DNA from: Eretmocerus hayati
Taxonomy: Eukaryota > Arthropoda > Insecta > Hymenoptera > Aphelinidae
NCBI GenBank assembly: GCA_029851415.1
Contig: CM056744.1
Coordinates: 56,755,797-56,819,796, forward strand
Direction: 5' to 3'
DNA length: 64,000 bases
Shown here: in pieces, positions 1-12,024 of the stretch
Position numbering within the stretch: position 1 is the first letter of the stretch
How the letters are laid out: every line of letters begins with the position of its first letter
Notes under the pieces: generated by a model
Databases searched by the model: none
What the model saw: only the letters and a program-made list of their open reading frames with translations
Told to the model about the DNA's origin: nothing
Translations under genes and position numbers: made by a program

Positions 1-56
1 TCATTCGTCATACGACAAAAATACACCTACATATTTTCATATGTATCACATGTATA

Positions 57-600
57 TGAGTCATTCTGGAGCAAGCTGGACAAAACCGTCACCAGGGGGG
101 TCTGGGAAAAATCCGCAAAATTTTTTTTTCCATTAGTACTATGTTAAAATAGTACGAAAAAATTTTTTTCAGAATCTTTCGGCCCCCCCTGTGGGCCCCC
201 GGGCCCATGAGAGGGCCATTTTAGGCCCTTTTTTAGCCATTCTAGAAAAATCATAGTTTCAACGCAATTCAATATTTTTCAACGTACTTGGGCGCATTTT
301 CCTCGTCAAGACTAGTACTTTTGAAAAAAGAATTGTCCAACGCCACTTAGTGAGCCTGACGACTTCTGCAAGCTAATTATTGAGAGCTATTTTCAGCGAT
401 TTTTGGGCCTGTTTCAAAGCGATCTAGCTCCTACTAGATATGTGATAATCGACTCTTGCAGGTGGTCATTTTGAAGGTCTTGAAAGAACCTACAATTTGA
501 CTACCTGCAGAATTTGATTATCGTACTTTTTATAGGAGCTATAGCCGATACAAGTTGAGCTATTTACGAAAAAGTCGAGAATTCAGGACTCGATTCCGAC
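57..600. repeat. dispersed repeat F, copy 1
   Basis: This stretch aligns by eye with 59124-59650. Shared landmarks, in the same order and spacing, are TCATTCTGGA near the start, a TTAGTACTA block, TTTTTTTCAGA followed by a C/G-rich run, and GAAGGTCTTGAAAGAACCT near 472 and 59547. Identity is moderate, so the copies are old. No coding potential is seen. It runs into the fold-back that starts at 605. Confidence 0.6.
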
Positions 601-604
601 AATA

Positions 605-1333
605 AATCTTAATTTTTTTCCACCAAACTTAGGCGGAAATGTTCTTTCAGACATCTACTTCCAGCAAAAAAAATTTGGCGGAGGTTATTTTTTTCGATTT
701 CTTTTGCCGAGCGTTACAAAATGCCGCATTTCGTGGTTTAAGCAAAAACGGCATCTTTGACCACGGTCACATATGCTCCCATCTGGACTGATGTGCAGCA
801 ATCTGTGTGAAAGTACTTCCCAAAGTACCCCCAAGTACGTGTAAGAAGTTGCGGGGACGAGCCTCGAGACACAGAAGTGAGCTGTAGGTTCTATTTACCG
901 TGTCAAAATAGGCATTATTTTGGCTATTTGAGCGTAAGCGACCGAGAGCATCATTTTACTTGTTCTGGCCTACGAATGAGATAATGGGTTGGAAGGAGGA
1001 TCCAAATATATTTTTTCGATTCGAAATGACCATTTGAACACAATTCCAAGGTCAGTTTAGATCTAGAATGTCGTCTAGTGCCTCAACGGTGTCAGAACCC
1101 GTCGACAGAATCTAAGTTCTTAAGGGGTAGAGGAACGACTATTTAGAGCAAAACTGACCTCGGAATTGTGTTGAGATGGTCATTTTGAGTCGGAAAAGTA
1201 AAACCACGAAATGCGGCATTTTGTAACGCTCGGCAAAAAAATCAAAAAAAATGACCTCCGCCAAATTTTTTTGCTGAAAGTAGATGTCTGAAAGAACATT
1301 TTCGCCTGAGTTTGGTGAAAAAAAATTTTGTAA
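605..1333. repeat. fold-back repeat, about 130-bp arms
   Basis: The segment 605-742 is repeated as its reverse complement at 1199-1333; both arms contain ACATCTACTT or its complement and TGCGGCATTT. A second, inner inverted pair lies at about 1016-1060 and 1141-1190 (GACCATTTGA and its complement). The whole could form a long imperfect hairpin. Short frames inside it are by-products of the repeat. It is probably a fold-back or MITE-type element; ends and target duplication were not resolved. Confidence 0.7.
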
Positions 1334-1544
1334 TGAAATATAATACTCATCTGACTGCGAACAGATTCTCATACTGCACTGAGCTTGTTGTCTTCATCAT
1401 CCAACAGCAGCTGATAGCCAGATCCACACCTCAGCTTAGGTTGATTCTTCAAAGCAGGCAACACCCGCACACAAAAATTTCCATTCCGGATACTTGATAG
1501 ACGAAATACTCGCTCGATGTCGCCAGTAATCGATGCCCACTACT

Positions 1545-2145
1545 ATTGCAGCGACGACGTACAGTGGGGTGAGACATGGATTTTGGGCCAGAAATCGTAT
1601 CCGCGCAAACTCTCGACCGATTCAATTCATTCGAAGGGGATTTCCTTCGTTCTTCCTTTCTCCGCCACGTGGAAGTGCAACAATTTTGATTAAAACCGTC
1701 CTGGAGTCTCAGAAAGGCATTGAATGTTGTACCATTTACCCGTTTGCGATGAGACGCATGTGCCCAGGAATAGATGGTCAGACTGGGAACTACGTTGATA
1801 TATACGCTTTCTAGACTACTTTGAAGGAGAACTAATAACCTCGGGAGTGCAAAATGAGATGCGGGATCTGGAGGACACTCCAAGCACCATCTCTGCCAAA
1901 CACAGATCTGGTGCACATGAAAGTAACGTTCTCCCGTCTCGAATATGGGCAACATTCGATGCCCTGCCAAGACTACAGGACGGTTTGAATCAGAATTTGT
2001 GCAGTGTCACGAGGTGGAGGGTAGAAAAACGAAGACAGTCTTGTTTGAATCAAGTCAATCGGTCAATAGTTCGCACGGATACGATTTGTGGTCTAAAATC
2101 CATGTTTGACCCCACTGTGCGACGACGGGAATGCGATTCAGATGT
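1545..2145. repeat. fold-back repeat, about 200-bp arms
   Basis: The arm 1545-1740 is the diverged reverse complement of about 1940-2140. Both arms contain CAGTGGGGT, ACATGGATTTT and AATCGTATCCG in matching order, with about 200 bp between them. Reading frames here exist on both strands because of the inverted repeat and are not taken as genes. The structure is a fold-back or MITE-like element without its own protein. Confidence 0.65.
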
Positions 2146-2818
2146 ACGGTGGCAGCCGACTATGATCCTTCACGATCACGACTGAGCCTACTTCAGACAC
2201 AGTGCACATAATACTCAGAATTTAATCACAACACACACTTGCCTCTCGACAAAACTCGAGACAAATAACTCGAGTTATATGCTCCAACCGAAACGCACCA
2301 CACGCATGTCCATGCATCGCAGACCTGAGATCGCGAATTACTAACAACACGACGGCGTGTGACACACGTGGCAGCGGAAAATATAATCACCACTTCGGTG
2401 AGAACGTGACTCTAAGAATCACGGTCGCTCCATCTCCACGACACCCCGAACGAGCCCTTGAAGTTGCACGTTTAGAAATTTCATTCAAAAACTAATCGAG
2501 CTCCAAACCGCATGCGCGAATAGCCCTAATTCCATGAAATTCGACGGGCTTTCGATCTAGCAACATCCAGACCGGACATTTTCACGAATTTCAAAAATAA
2601 TTTTTCCAATTTCTCACCAACGAATCTTTCCTCATGGTCGACCTCGGCATTAGATTTGCAATCCCCCAAAATCTTGGAAAAACTTCCGTTGCCCGATCGA
2701 AATTGCGTAAACAAAAAATGAATGGAGGTACATTCTAATTCAGTCACAGTATATATTTGAGGAGATATCCAACAATCCACCACCATTCGTAGTAGAGTCA
2801 AAATAAAATTCTCATCCC
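2146..2818. other. no feature recognised
   Basis: Between the fold-back and the tandem duplication I see no open frame with protein-like composition, no strong repeat and no RNA gene. Confidence 0.5.
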
Positions 2819-3540
2819 CGAATCATCACTTTCTCATAGATGAATGATGACACCTGTAAAATATTACATGATACATGAGGGATAATCCATATGGAAATAT
2901 TATTCAAAATATGAAGAATAATGAGGAATGGATTGAGACAATGAAGACAACTATAACAGAAAATTGAAAAAAATGAGTCATAAGGGGGAGATCATCAGGA
3001 ATTGACGGAATAACTCACAGATTTGGAAGAATGGATCATATCAAAATGATAGCTAAAAGATGAAAAATAATGAAGAATCAATCAAGGAAGTGAAGACAAC
3101 CATAATGAGGAATTCCAATCAAATGATGAGTAATGAGAGGAAGATCATCAAAAAACAATGGAATAGTTCGAAGGTTCCTGAATCATCAGTTTCTCATAGA
3201 TGTATGAGAACATCTCTGGGAAATTAAATGATACATATAGGATAGATTATAAGGATCTGGTAGCTGAAATATGGGGAATACTTGAAAATTACTCAAGAAA
3301 GTGGGGACAACCGCGAAATTTGAGTCAATATCATCAAAAAATCACGAAGTAACTCGGAGATAACGATGAGATAATTGAAAGATGAGGAGATAATCCAAAG
3401 ATAATATTCAGATGGGAAGATAATCAGAAGATAACTCTGATATGACCCTAGATGACCTTAGATTATCTTAGTTGATCTTAGGTGATAAGATGAACTTGAG
3501 ATAATAAGTATTTAGGTACTCGCGATACATGAGACCTATT
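2819..3540. repeat. two-copy tandem repeat, about 360 bp
   Basis: The unit starting GAATCATCA(C/G)TTTCTCATAG at about 2820 recurs at about 3181 with moderate identity, giving two adjacent units. Both are rich in GATAAT and GATGA words. No coding potential is seen. Confidence 0.55.
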
Positions 3541-4239
3541 CTTGTTCTCATAATCCAAACTCATATTTCTTCCCGCCAAGTTGGCAGACCTTTGCTCACG
3601 ATCCTACGTTGGCAGCCCTACTCGAGAGGATCCGGATGGACGGGATTTTGCCCGCGACTTAATGATGCTCATCAAATCAATTATGACTTCACTCATATGC
3701 AAAGACTCGTGATTAGCCCGAATCTGAAGAAGATTCGGTCGAGTTAGGTTTTTGATGAGCCTATAAAACAGAAGAGGTACCAGCGGTTCAGCAGTTCTCA
3801 TCCTCGGAAATTCTTCCATGACTCAGGCTGCATCACGAGCTGTTGAGTGTGAGCTATACAGTAGCATCATGGAATTCGTATCATGCGTTGAAGTGTTCCC
3901 GTAAGATGTGAATGGGACTCACCAGCTGGGTTGCATGACTACCGCGTATCTGTAGCATGATGGTCATCTCATGAGTTGGAGGAATATTGCACGGAGAGGG
4001 AAGGCTCCACAATAACAGATAGATGAATGACGGGAATCATCACGAACCCTCGCGGTCTTCTCCGATCTAGGATGGTCATCAGAGACTGGTATGCACGATA
4101 TTCCTTCAATCCCGTCTGAGTCAGTCTCCGGGTACTTCCTGAGAATCCTGCGATCTTCGAAACGTAGCAGATTCATTCAGAAACTCTCGCGTACTCGTCA
4201 TTATGATGAAACATTGCCTACAATATCGTAGAAACATGT
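3541..4239. other. no feature recognised
   Basis: Short frames only on both strands, none with a recognisable motif. Nothing supports a gene. Confidence 0.5.
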
Positions 4240-4503
4240 CGTGATATCTTTTCCAGGATTTTGCATGTGAATCTTCCAGAAATGTTGCACAAATCGAGCA
4301 GAAATATTTCAGAGCAAGATGACTGTAAGATTGAGGATTTGATTCTTTGGAATATCCCGGGGAGTTCCCAGGAAGATTACCTTGGAATATTGTAACGGAA
4401 CAATTATGGAAATCTCCTTTGCAATATTCCTGCAGGATTCCCGGATAATCATACTCGTGTATTCCTCTGAATCTTTCTATGGGATAATATTATGCTGTGT
4501 GAG
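4240..4503. repeat. fragment of the ACAGCA-ended hairpin-rich family
   Basis: This stretch has the composition of the arrays at 20.3-21.6 and 28.7-29.1 kb: repeated GGAATATTCC, GAATCTTCC and GATTCC words. It ends in ATGCTGTGTGAG at 4492-4503, close to the ATGCTGTGTGGG end at 29135-29146. I read it as a third, right-hand end of the same family. The matching left end was not found. Confidence 0.45.
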
Positions 4504-4587
4504 TGGTTCCGAACCTTCCATTCCGTGTCACTCGATTCCCAGGATTCATTGCAAGGGTTAAACACACATTCAGAATCATGTCCAGTA

Positions 4588-5135
4588 GGGTGTCCCTTAT
4601 TTATCAGCTCTTTTTATGCTTACGGGTGCCCCCTACATCGTTTCTTTATGACGGAGAAATGAGAAACCTACTCCCATATATCCCAAAAAGGAATTTTATA
4701 CCGTGTCGACACGAGCCGACATTTTTTTCAAATGGTGTCGAAAACACTGAAGATTTGCCTCGCTAGACATATTTAAGCCTCACGCTGGAGCGCCGTTTGA
4801 TGTCTTAAAGTATTCAAATACATCATTCCCGTTGTGAAAATTGCTGCTGAATTCGAATTCGGAGTGATATTGATGATTCACTGTGACCTAGATCCGAAAA
4901 ATGGGGATTCTTGCCAACAAAATATCGATTTTGAATATAGAATTGATTCTTCGCCAGTCTGTCTTTTACCAGCAATTCAGTGAGCCACAAGAGCTCTCCA
5001 GATAACTTTCCCCCGGCTGAAATTTCACGGAGAACCGAATTACGATCCGAGATTTACAGTGAAGAATCGTCCGAGTGCTGATTTTTGAGATTTTGAGATT
5101 TTTCACTTGGCTTTCTTCATCATTTTCCTCTATCA
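4588..5135 (+). repeat. left terminal inverted repeat of element T
   Basis: Matches the reverse complement of 9125-9642 along its length. Shared words include GGTGTCCCTT near the tip, GGAATTTTAT(A/C)CC, GTCTAG or CTAGAC next to TTTAAGCCTCAC, GATTCACTGTGACCTAGATC and TCATCATTTTCCT. Confidence 0.7.
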
Positions 5136-5755
5136 TTTTTCTGTAAGCTTTGTTGCGTTGAATGTGGAGTCTCTGAATATTTGGAAACATCATCTTCCAT
5201 GTGAAATTCGATGTTGAGTGTAAATTTGGATTAATATTGATGATTCATCACGATCCAGGTGCCGGAGTATGAGATCACTCGCACCCAATCAAGGTTTTTA
5301 GTTGTTACTTCCTCATTGTACGTCCACGTCAAATTCGAGTGGTTTCTGCGACTATTTTTCTGAGATTTCTATGCTATTTTCTTCAATTTGGGGTACCCCA
5401 GTAGGGTATTCCCCATAGTTTGTAGATCAAGAATTCTGTCTCAGGTACACCTTTAATAGTGACTTACCGAGGAATCAAAAATTGTAATTTTCGAATGGCT
5501 CGACCAATTTACATTTACAGAGGAGCATTTGAGTAGTAATTCTGAAATCCATTGATTGATCACGAGTAGAAATCCCCAAGTTGTTTTTTCGACACCTGGT
5601 AGCACAGATACACAGGGAGAACGGATTGGCTCATGACTAGTTCGGAACTGTGCAAGCATTTCCTCGTAGCTCGAAATATTTGAGTATTTTTGTGACTCTC
5701 GAATGTTTGAGAAAGCAAGCTGCGACGAACAGAGCGATGACCCCCTGCACATAAC

Positions 5756-5778
5756 TTTATATATATATATATATATTT
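5756..5778. repeat. TA dinucleotide microsatellite
   Basis: About eight TA units followed by a run of T. Short frames reading through it give Ile-Tyr runs and are not genes. Confidence 0.9.
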
Positions 5779-5799
5779 TTTTTTCCAGTCAGATGATCG

Positions 5800-7000
5800 G
5801 TTGACATTTCGCCTATTGGTGTATTTAAATATGAATTTGGGCAACGTCGCATCTCGTCTCGCACCTTGCCGTTGTCGATCATTCTCAAGCATAAAATCGC
5901 CAATTGACCATGGATCGGCGAGACGGCTAGTTGCGCCGCTCTCGCGCCCGCAATTCGCGCCGCGAGCTCCTGCCCAAATTCATTGAGCAATTGTTTTCTC
6001 CGCGACTAATTCACCCCTCACCTCTCTCCGCGTCCTATCTTTTTACACTTTTGTTAACACACTAGTTTTGTGATTGAAGTGCTGTTTATTCTCAATGAAA
6101 CCGAATGTACTTATAATTCTATTATAAGCTTCCACTGCTCCTTCGTTTTGAGCGCCCCATCCCACCTCTAAATTATTTGATTTATTGGGCGAGTATTTTT
6201 CGGACAACTATTCATCCAACTCGTGAACATTTTTGGTAGCAGAGCGTGCTTGGGGCTCAGTGCACTTCGGCAATTCGATTGGTTTTTGGTGGTTTTATTG
6301 GCATCGTTGGACGCGAGTGAATCTCGTCGCGCGCGAGTGCAGGTGATGTGATGGTGCGCGGAGAAATCGGAGCTCGCGGCCGTCGAATGTGAGTGTTCGA
6401 CGCGGGACTTGTAAGAATTTGGCTTCGGATGGCATCGTCGACAATCAACGGCATCATCGAGGTCCAAAAAGGACATCCTGGCCCCAGAGCAGTTGTGCAG
6501 CAGCAAAAATCATTGGCATTGGAAGTAGTGTGGCATCATCGTCTGGAAGCGGCAGCAAGGTAGCGCATTGGTTTTCGCGCGCATCGCAGAATTTTCCCGC
6601 GATTTATCATCGTTCGAGCCTGCTGTTCGCCGCGGTGACGTCACAACGGCGTCATTAATCAGCTCGACACTCTTCCCCTGCTTCGTCTTGATCGGCACCG
6701 CGCCTGGAGAGGGGACTTCTCCTGCTGCGCGACTCTACTGCCTGGGTGCGTACACTGGATTGGTGGGAATGAGTTGGCTGCGTTGTTCGCCCAGCTCATC
6801 GCGCAAAGATATTGGTGAGCGTATCATCTCATATACCTCTTCGTTTGGATGGCTATACTTGCGTGCGCCGAGAGTGCTGTCTCTCTCGCGCTCAAGAACA
6901 AAGATGCACTCAGCTGGTGAGAGACTCAACAAGCATATGATGGTTTGTTTTGGTTGCGCTTGGCTGAGCATTTATATTCGGTATTGACTCTCACTCAGAA
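5800..7000. other. GC-rich, CpG-rich block inside element T
   Basis: This segment is much richer in CG dinucleotides than its surroundings: many GCGCG, GCGCC and TCGCG words occur at 5900-6000, 6310-6400 and 6560-6900. It contains a perfect palindromic CRE at 6636-6643. Frames up to 139 codons exist on both strands but overlap each other and show no recognisable motif. It could be a captured promoter or 5' exon of a host gene, or simply a high-GC part of T. Confidence 0.35.
6636..6643. promoter_or_regulatory. perfect CRE/ATF consensus
   Basis: TGACGTCA is the full palindromic cAMP-response element recognised by CREB/ATF bZIP factors. A second half site, GCGTCATTA, follows 8 bp downstream. 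An 8-mer can occur by chance; the GC-rich context makes a real site more plausible but does not prove it. Confidence 0.3.
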
Positions 7001-9124
7001 TATTTAATGGATATTGTTTTTGCTACGTAGATCGATTGGTGAATTGGATTCATGGTCAAACAGAACTAGCTGGTCACATATGGATGTCGACTTTTGGAAT
7101 TTTCGTCACGTAACATGATCTACTGCTACGCAAGCACCACCTTCGACTAATTTTGAGACGCGCATTTTTCGACTCGTCCCAGGTGATAGTAGATATATCA
7201 AAATATCTTCTATGATACACGCAAAACTTCATTTGGTTGGGGAGTTGATTGACTGAATTTTGTATTCGATTTTGATCCGTGTCTTGCTGCATGCATATTC
7301 ATTTGGTTTTGGATTATTCATTTGGATTGAGGATCTCTCTGTACTTTGTGTAGACGAGATTCAGTTTCTCATTCTGTAAATATCTGGTTTTGGGAAATTA
7401 GCTATGCATACTGTTACATATACATGTGCATACTCATTTTCAAGTCATTGGTCGAGATAACAGTATCTCATTTTCAAAAAATTGGTTTGGTGTGAATGGC
7501 TACTCTCTCTCTGTGCTCTCGTGCGCAGAAGAGATCGCGTCTCATTTTCCGAGGCATTTCAAGTTTGATGAAATTCATTGGAACAGATCTTGTGATCTTA
7601 ATTTTGGATAATTGGTTCGTGGATAGTGGATCATATGGAATCTACTGCAGAGTCATTCTAACATGTACTCTGCTTTCATTCTAGATGAAGCATCCACTTT
7701 GGCGAAGAATCATCCCTGATTCATGCTTTCAATTTGGAAGCGAATGATCCTCGATTCATTGCTCCACTTTTGTGAGATCATTGCCCATGGTGCTTTGGTA
7801 TTGGTTTTGTTCGAAATCAATTCACCCTGAGTCGATCTTCAACGCCGTCAGCAGTGGCTAAGGTGGCTGAGAGAACTCAGATTTGCCTGTCGAATCATTT
7901 GGATGGCTGGTTTTGCATTGGGACAGGCGTTGGCAAACTGGTTGAGTTCTTGAGGCTTGGTTAATTGGATTTTTGTTTTTTTTGGTCACACTGTCTAATT
8001 TATTCACTCAGTCATGCATGCACGAATCAAAATCAAGTTGGGTCGAAATTGTTGATTGAATTTGAGTTAACTCAATTGGTATACTTGGTTCAGTGTAATG
8101 GTTTGGTTTGGTTTGGGTCAGATATTCTTTCTTTGAAAAAATGTTGGCATTCTCTAGTCCTTATCGTCATTTGTTCAGAGAGGGGGGCTGTGCGCCGCAC
8201 CTCGAATGTATACATCGTTTATGTGTTTCTTGTCATTGTTTTAAAAATGTGGATAAATACCTCAAATTTGTCAAAGTTATTGATTCATGTCGCATAGTTC
8301 ATGTTGACATTACTTGAACTTGTTGCACAACTAATTGCAATTGTTCATAGGGGGCGGCTGTGCGCCGCGCTCCGAACTTATGTCTCATTGGTTTGAGATT
8401 TTGTGGTTTTGAATACTTGTGACTCAACTCGAAAATTTCGGGGTATCGTAATTTGCAATGGTTCACAGTATAATCTGCTCTACTGAAAAGTATTTATTAC
8501 ACATAACTTACATTCTTGGTTTGCAATAATTTTGAATGGAGTCGACACTACGCTCAAAAAGTTCTCTTTAGTGCAGATGGACTCACAATTTATGGAAATC
8601 ATGGTACTCGGGTTGCTGGACACGTTTGATTGAAACCACGATCATTTACACAAGGATTTGGAAACTATTGCCTCAGATTATTGCCAGCATCAAATGGGTC
8701 TCGCATAGGCAGCCGCTACATTGGCCCATGTACATCAACGTCAACTTTGGAATTGGATTGGACCGAGAAGAAGATTGAAGATTCAACATCATTGAATGCA
8801 TTTTGATCACCGCGTACCTTCTCAACACACACTACACACGTTTTCTCGTTTAGATACACCATGGAAAAATTGTCACGTTCATTGTTTTCCTCTTCTATTG
8901 GAAATTGTACGTTGGAGAGCCTTCATAGAATCATTACTTTTCAAAATTATACTTTTGTTGGATTTGTTTAGTTACTGGATTGGAAATTCAAGAATCCTTT
9001 CCAAGGGCCTCCAACATCTTCACCTTTGCCGCATAGTTTTGGAATTGCACAGATTTTCTGTCGGAAATTTCAATTGATTTCGTTCTTGTTGCGTTCATTG
9101 AAGACAAATCTCGATGAAGCTTTG
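7001..9124. other. AT-rich interior of element T with a short duplicated motif
   Basis: No gene is recognised. A motif of the form TTGTTCA followed by a G run and GGCTGTGCGCCGC occurs at about 8168-8205 and again at 8344-8372, both on the plus strand. The motif is far richer in GC than its neighbourhood. The rest is rich in TTGGTTTGG words and has no long frames. Confidence 0.4.
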
Positions 9125-9642
9125 ATACAGGAAAATGATGAAAAAAGTCAAGTGAAAGATCTCAAAAATCAGCACTTGGACGATTTTTTGATGTGAATCT
9201 AGGGTCGGCATCGGTTCTCCGGGGAATTTCAGTCAGAGCAAGGTATTTTGGAGAGCTCTCGTCACTCGATGGATTGCTGGTAAGAGACAGAATGAGGCAA
9301 AAATATTCAAAAGCGATATTTTGTTGGCAAAAATTCTTATTTTTCGGATCTAGGTCACAGTGAATCATCAATATCACTTCGAATTTGAATTCAGCATCAA
9401 TTTTTACAACGGAGATCATGTATTTGAGTGATTTGAAACACCAAACGGGGTTCCAGTGTGAGGCTTAAACATGTCTAGCGAGACGAATCTTCAGTGTTCT
9501 CGACACCTTTCTGAAAAAAATTTCAGCTCGTGTCAGCTTGGTATAAAATTCCTCCACGGGATATATGGGAGTGGGTTCCTCATTTCTTTTTAATAAGGGA
9601 ACAATCTAGGGAGCGCCCGCAAGAATGAAAAAAGGGACATCC
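9125..9642 (-). repeat. right terminal inverted repeat of element T
   Basis: Reverse-complement partner of 4588-5135. The tip is AGGGACATCC followed by TA at 9643-9644. Confidence 0.7.
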
Positions 9643-9644
9643 TA

Positions 9645-11039
9645 ATGTCCAGGTATGGACGGTGATGGAGTCTGAGATACTCGGGCACTCAGACACTTAG
9701 GAATTCAGAATCGAAGGAGGTTTAGCTTGGATCATCCATCGTTTCCGTTACGCAATTCACGGTCATTCCCTGTCTTAGGCATGCGGGGACATACTTATCA
9801 GCTGTTGTAGTGTCCATTGTTTCGGTCACCAGTTATATCCTATGCGTCATGTCTCGATTCATCTCAATCTCGCAGAAGCATACACGCATGATCATTCGAG
9901 CAGAGAAAAAGTAGTGGGAGATTGGTTGGGTGCCATGTGTGGAGAATTCTGTTCTTCCGTATGTCTGGGCTACTTTCATATGATTCCAAACCGAAATCGC
10001 TATGTTTCCGCCGATCTAGAGCTGCGAGAGTCAATATTTTGTGAATTCTTGGGACAATGAGGAAGTGATCGAGAATGAATCATGAATTGATTGGACCGGA
10101 CTCCTTCATTGTCAACATTTCGGCTGGTTTTAGCTCCCGCAAGTCCAGGAATGGACTTTCCGAGCATGGGGAGAGCGATATTGCCAATAGAATGAGGAAA
10201 ATCAATGGATGGCATCGTTCGTTTGTGTTTGTCATATCTTGCATGGGCCAGCATCAGTAACGTGATTGTTTGGTATGCTACAAACTACAAATAACTCAGG
10301 TTTGGTGGATACAGGGGGGCATGTCTAAGATATACTCACAAACTATCAGAGATATGACTCTCTTGATCCTCTGCGCTGATGAGTTTCAACCCCAATGTGC
10401 CTTTCGGAGCTTTCTTTGAAGTTAGTGCTTGTTCTGTCACCAGCCATACATATCCCGTCCTCGTCATGTTCAGGTCGGTGGCACTTTGAAAAATGATGGT
10501 CGCATCTTCGGCTCTAGCAATTTGAGGGAAGACTTATTTGAAGGGGAAGAAGGTCATTGAAATGAGCACAAGAGTCGGGAATCTCGTGGATATGCCAGAA
10601 CGCATACTGACAAGGAGCACTCAGGTGTTGGGAGCCACGGGTTTGGCTGAAACTTCAGGGATGATCTCCTTCCACCATCACAGAAGGAAACCAAGAGCCA
10701 CACTCGCAAATGCCCAACCATTCACAAGCTACAGCCTATGACATTAACATTGCCCATATGGGTTCATATTGGGAGAAGATACATATAGATACGAGGGGGA
10801 AAGCCTCCCTGCTTGCTTCGCTCAGCAAGCCTCGCTACCCCCGATTATTGATTTGAAGGAGTGGAGAATCAATAATCCATCCATACCAACTCGAAGAGTG
10901 ATGAAAATCTAGTCCATTTCATTGATGGTCCTGGAGCTTGTCGGAAAACTTCCTTGTATAGGTCTCTCATTCATAATTTTTTTTCCGAAGAGAGAGAGGT
11001 TTTGTCAATGTCGTGTACAGGTATTGCGTCGATTCTTTC
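9645..11039. other. no feature recognised
   Basis: Short frames only, the longest about 84 codons and without motifs. A short palindromic stretch, GCTTGCTTCGCTCAGCAAGC, lies near 10810. Nothing supports a gene. Confidence 0.45.
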
Positions 11040-11919
11040 CACCACAAGGTATGACAAGTCAAAGACACTTCAGGCTATCCTTGGATGTAAAAAGAATTGA
11101 AAGTATTCTCTTGAAATCTGATGCTGATAAAAAGGAATTGAGGGAGGCATATGTTATCATCTGAGATGGAGCAACAATGATTTCCGAAAAAGTCTCAGAG
11201 GTGGTCGAAAAAACACTCCGTGACGTTTCTTTTAATGACTCACCCTCTAGGAGAAATAATTGCTTTCAGGTGGGGATCCCAGACAAGTCCTACCAGTTCC
11301 GACCAAGAGGGATAGACATTCTATAATCCAGGAAACTATCAAATCATCAGCCTCATGGCCATTGTTCAATGTAATGAAGCTGACTTAAAAATTGAGATCT
11401 AAGGACACTGATTTTTCCAACATCCTTCTGGTGAAGGTGAGGATGGAATTGATGAAGTGGAAGTGAAACCTAAGCGGGAAAGTAATGATGTACGTAGAAC
11501 CATGAACAAAGACATGAATGGAGATATTCCCACAGATAGAGTTGTGCTGTCATCTCATAACGGAGATATCATCAAATTGAATAAGATAATCGAGAATACG
11601 ACGTTGGGATGAGCAACAAAATAAATTTTGATGATACACCTTCGAAGAAAGGACCATTGAGTAAAATGAATTGGGAATGTTTCAACTATATGACATGATC
11701 TTCACATAAGTCTTGTAGATTCTCCAGAGATCGAAGGTTATCTGAAGGATTGATTCGTTCAAGAGGATGAGAAGAATGAGAATGAAATTCTGGATGAAAT
11801 TACGAACGTACGTCACGATGTTGCTGTTATTGTTGTGAAAGATGAAAACGGACGGATTGAATCGTACGATCGTGAAGTGGAGTTAAAGGGTTGCGATGCT
11901 TCACAAGAGGATGGTTGAA
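11040..11919 (+). pseudogene. decayed acidic reading frame, function unknown
   Basis: Protein-like reading is visible in broken pieces. Near 11070-11320 about 95 codons read through one TGA and are rich in Lys, Glu and Ser. About 11428-11610 reads Ser-Gly-Glu-Gly-Glu-Asp and continues acidic until a TGA. About 11770-11919 reads Glu-Asp-Glu-Lys-Asn-Glu and ends at TGA. The pieces lie in different frames with stops between them, as in an old pseudogene. No domain is recognised. The acidic, Val/Glu-rich character continues into the next frame and across the insertion site of element D. Confidence 0.35.
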
Positions 11920-12024
11920 TGTCGAATCAATCAGAGGAAATTGGGAAGAATCGTTTCGAAATCGATTCCATCGAGTGATTTTCATGGGTTCAACATACAT
12001 GTGGAAGTAAAGGGTGTAGATGAA
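11896..12024 (+). pseudogene. first half of a small frame split by element D
   Basis: A frame opens at ATG 11896 and stays open for 43 codons up to the edge of element D at 12025. On the far side of the 39.7-kb insertion, counting the target duplication once, the same frame continues from 51720 to a TGA at 51822-51824. The two sides are in register, so the insertion appears to have hit an open frame of about 78 codons. No family is recognised. It may belong to the decayed acidic sequence just upstream. Confidence 0.45.

Larger units (their letters stand above)
4588..9642. mobile_element. element T: 5-kb long-TIR DNA element, no transposase seen
   Basis: Left arm 4588-5135 and right arm 9125-9642 are inverted copies of each other. 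The outermost bases are GGGTGTCCCTT on the left and, read inward on the other strand, GGATGTCCCTT on the right. Each end is flanked by TA (4586-4587 and 9643-9644), as expected for a TA target duplication of the Tc1/mariner type, though TIRs this long are unusual for that group. The 4-kb interior has no long reading frame. It holds a GC-rich block (5800-7000) unlike its AT-rich surroundings. The element is probably non-autonomous; superfamily is not assigned. Confidence 0.65.

Noticed and set aside
1449..1970. 173-codon minus frame
   Set aside because: It spans one arm and the loop of the fold-back at 1545-2145; a matching antisense reading exists in the other arm, so it is a repeat effect.
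6168..6987. Frames up to 139 codons in the GC-rich block
   Set aside because: Frames on both strands overlap, start and stop arbitrarily and show no domain; high GC makes chance frames likely.
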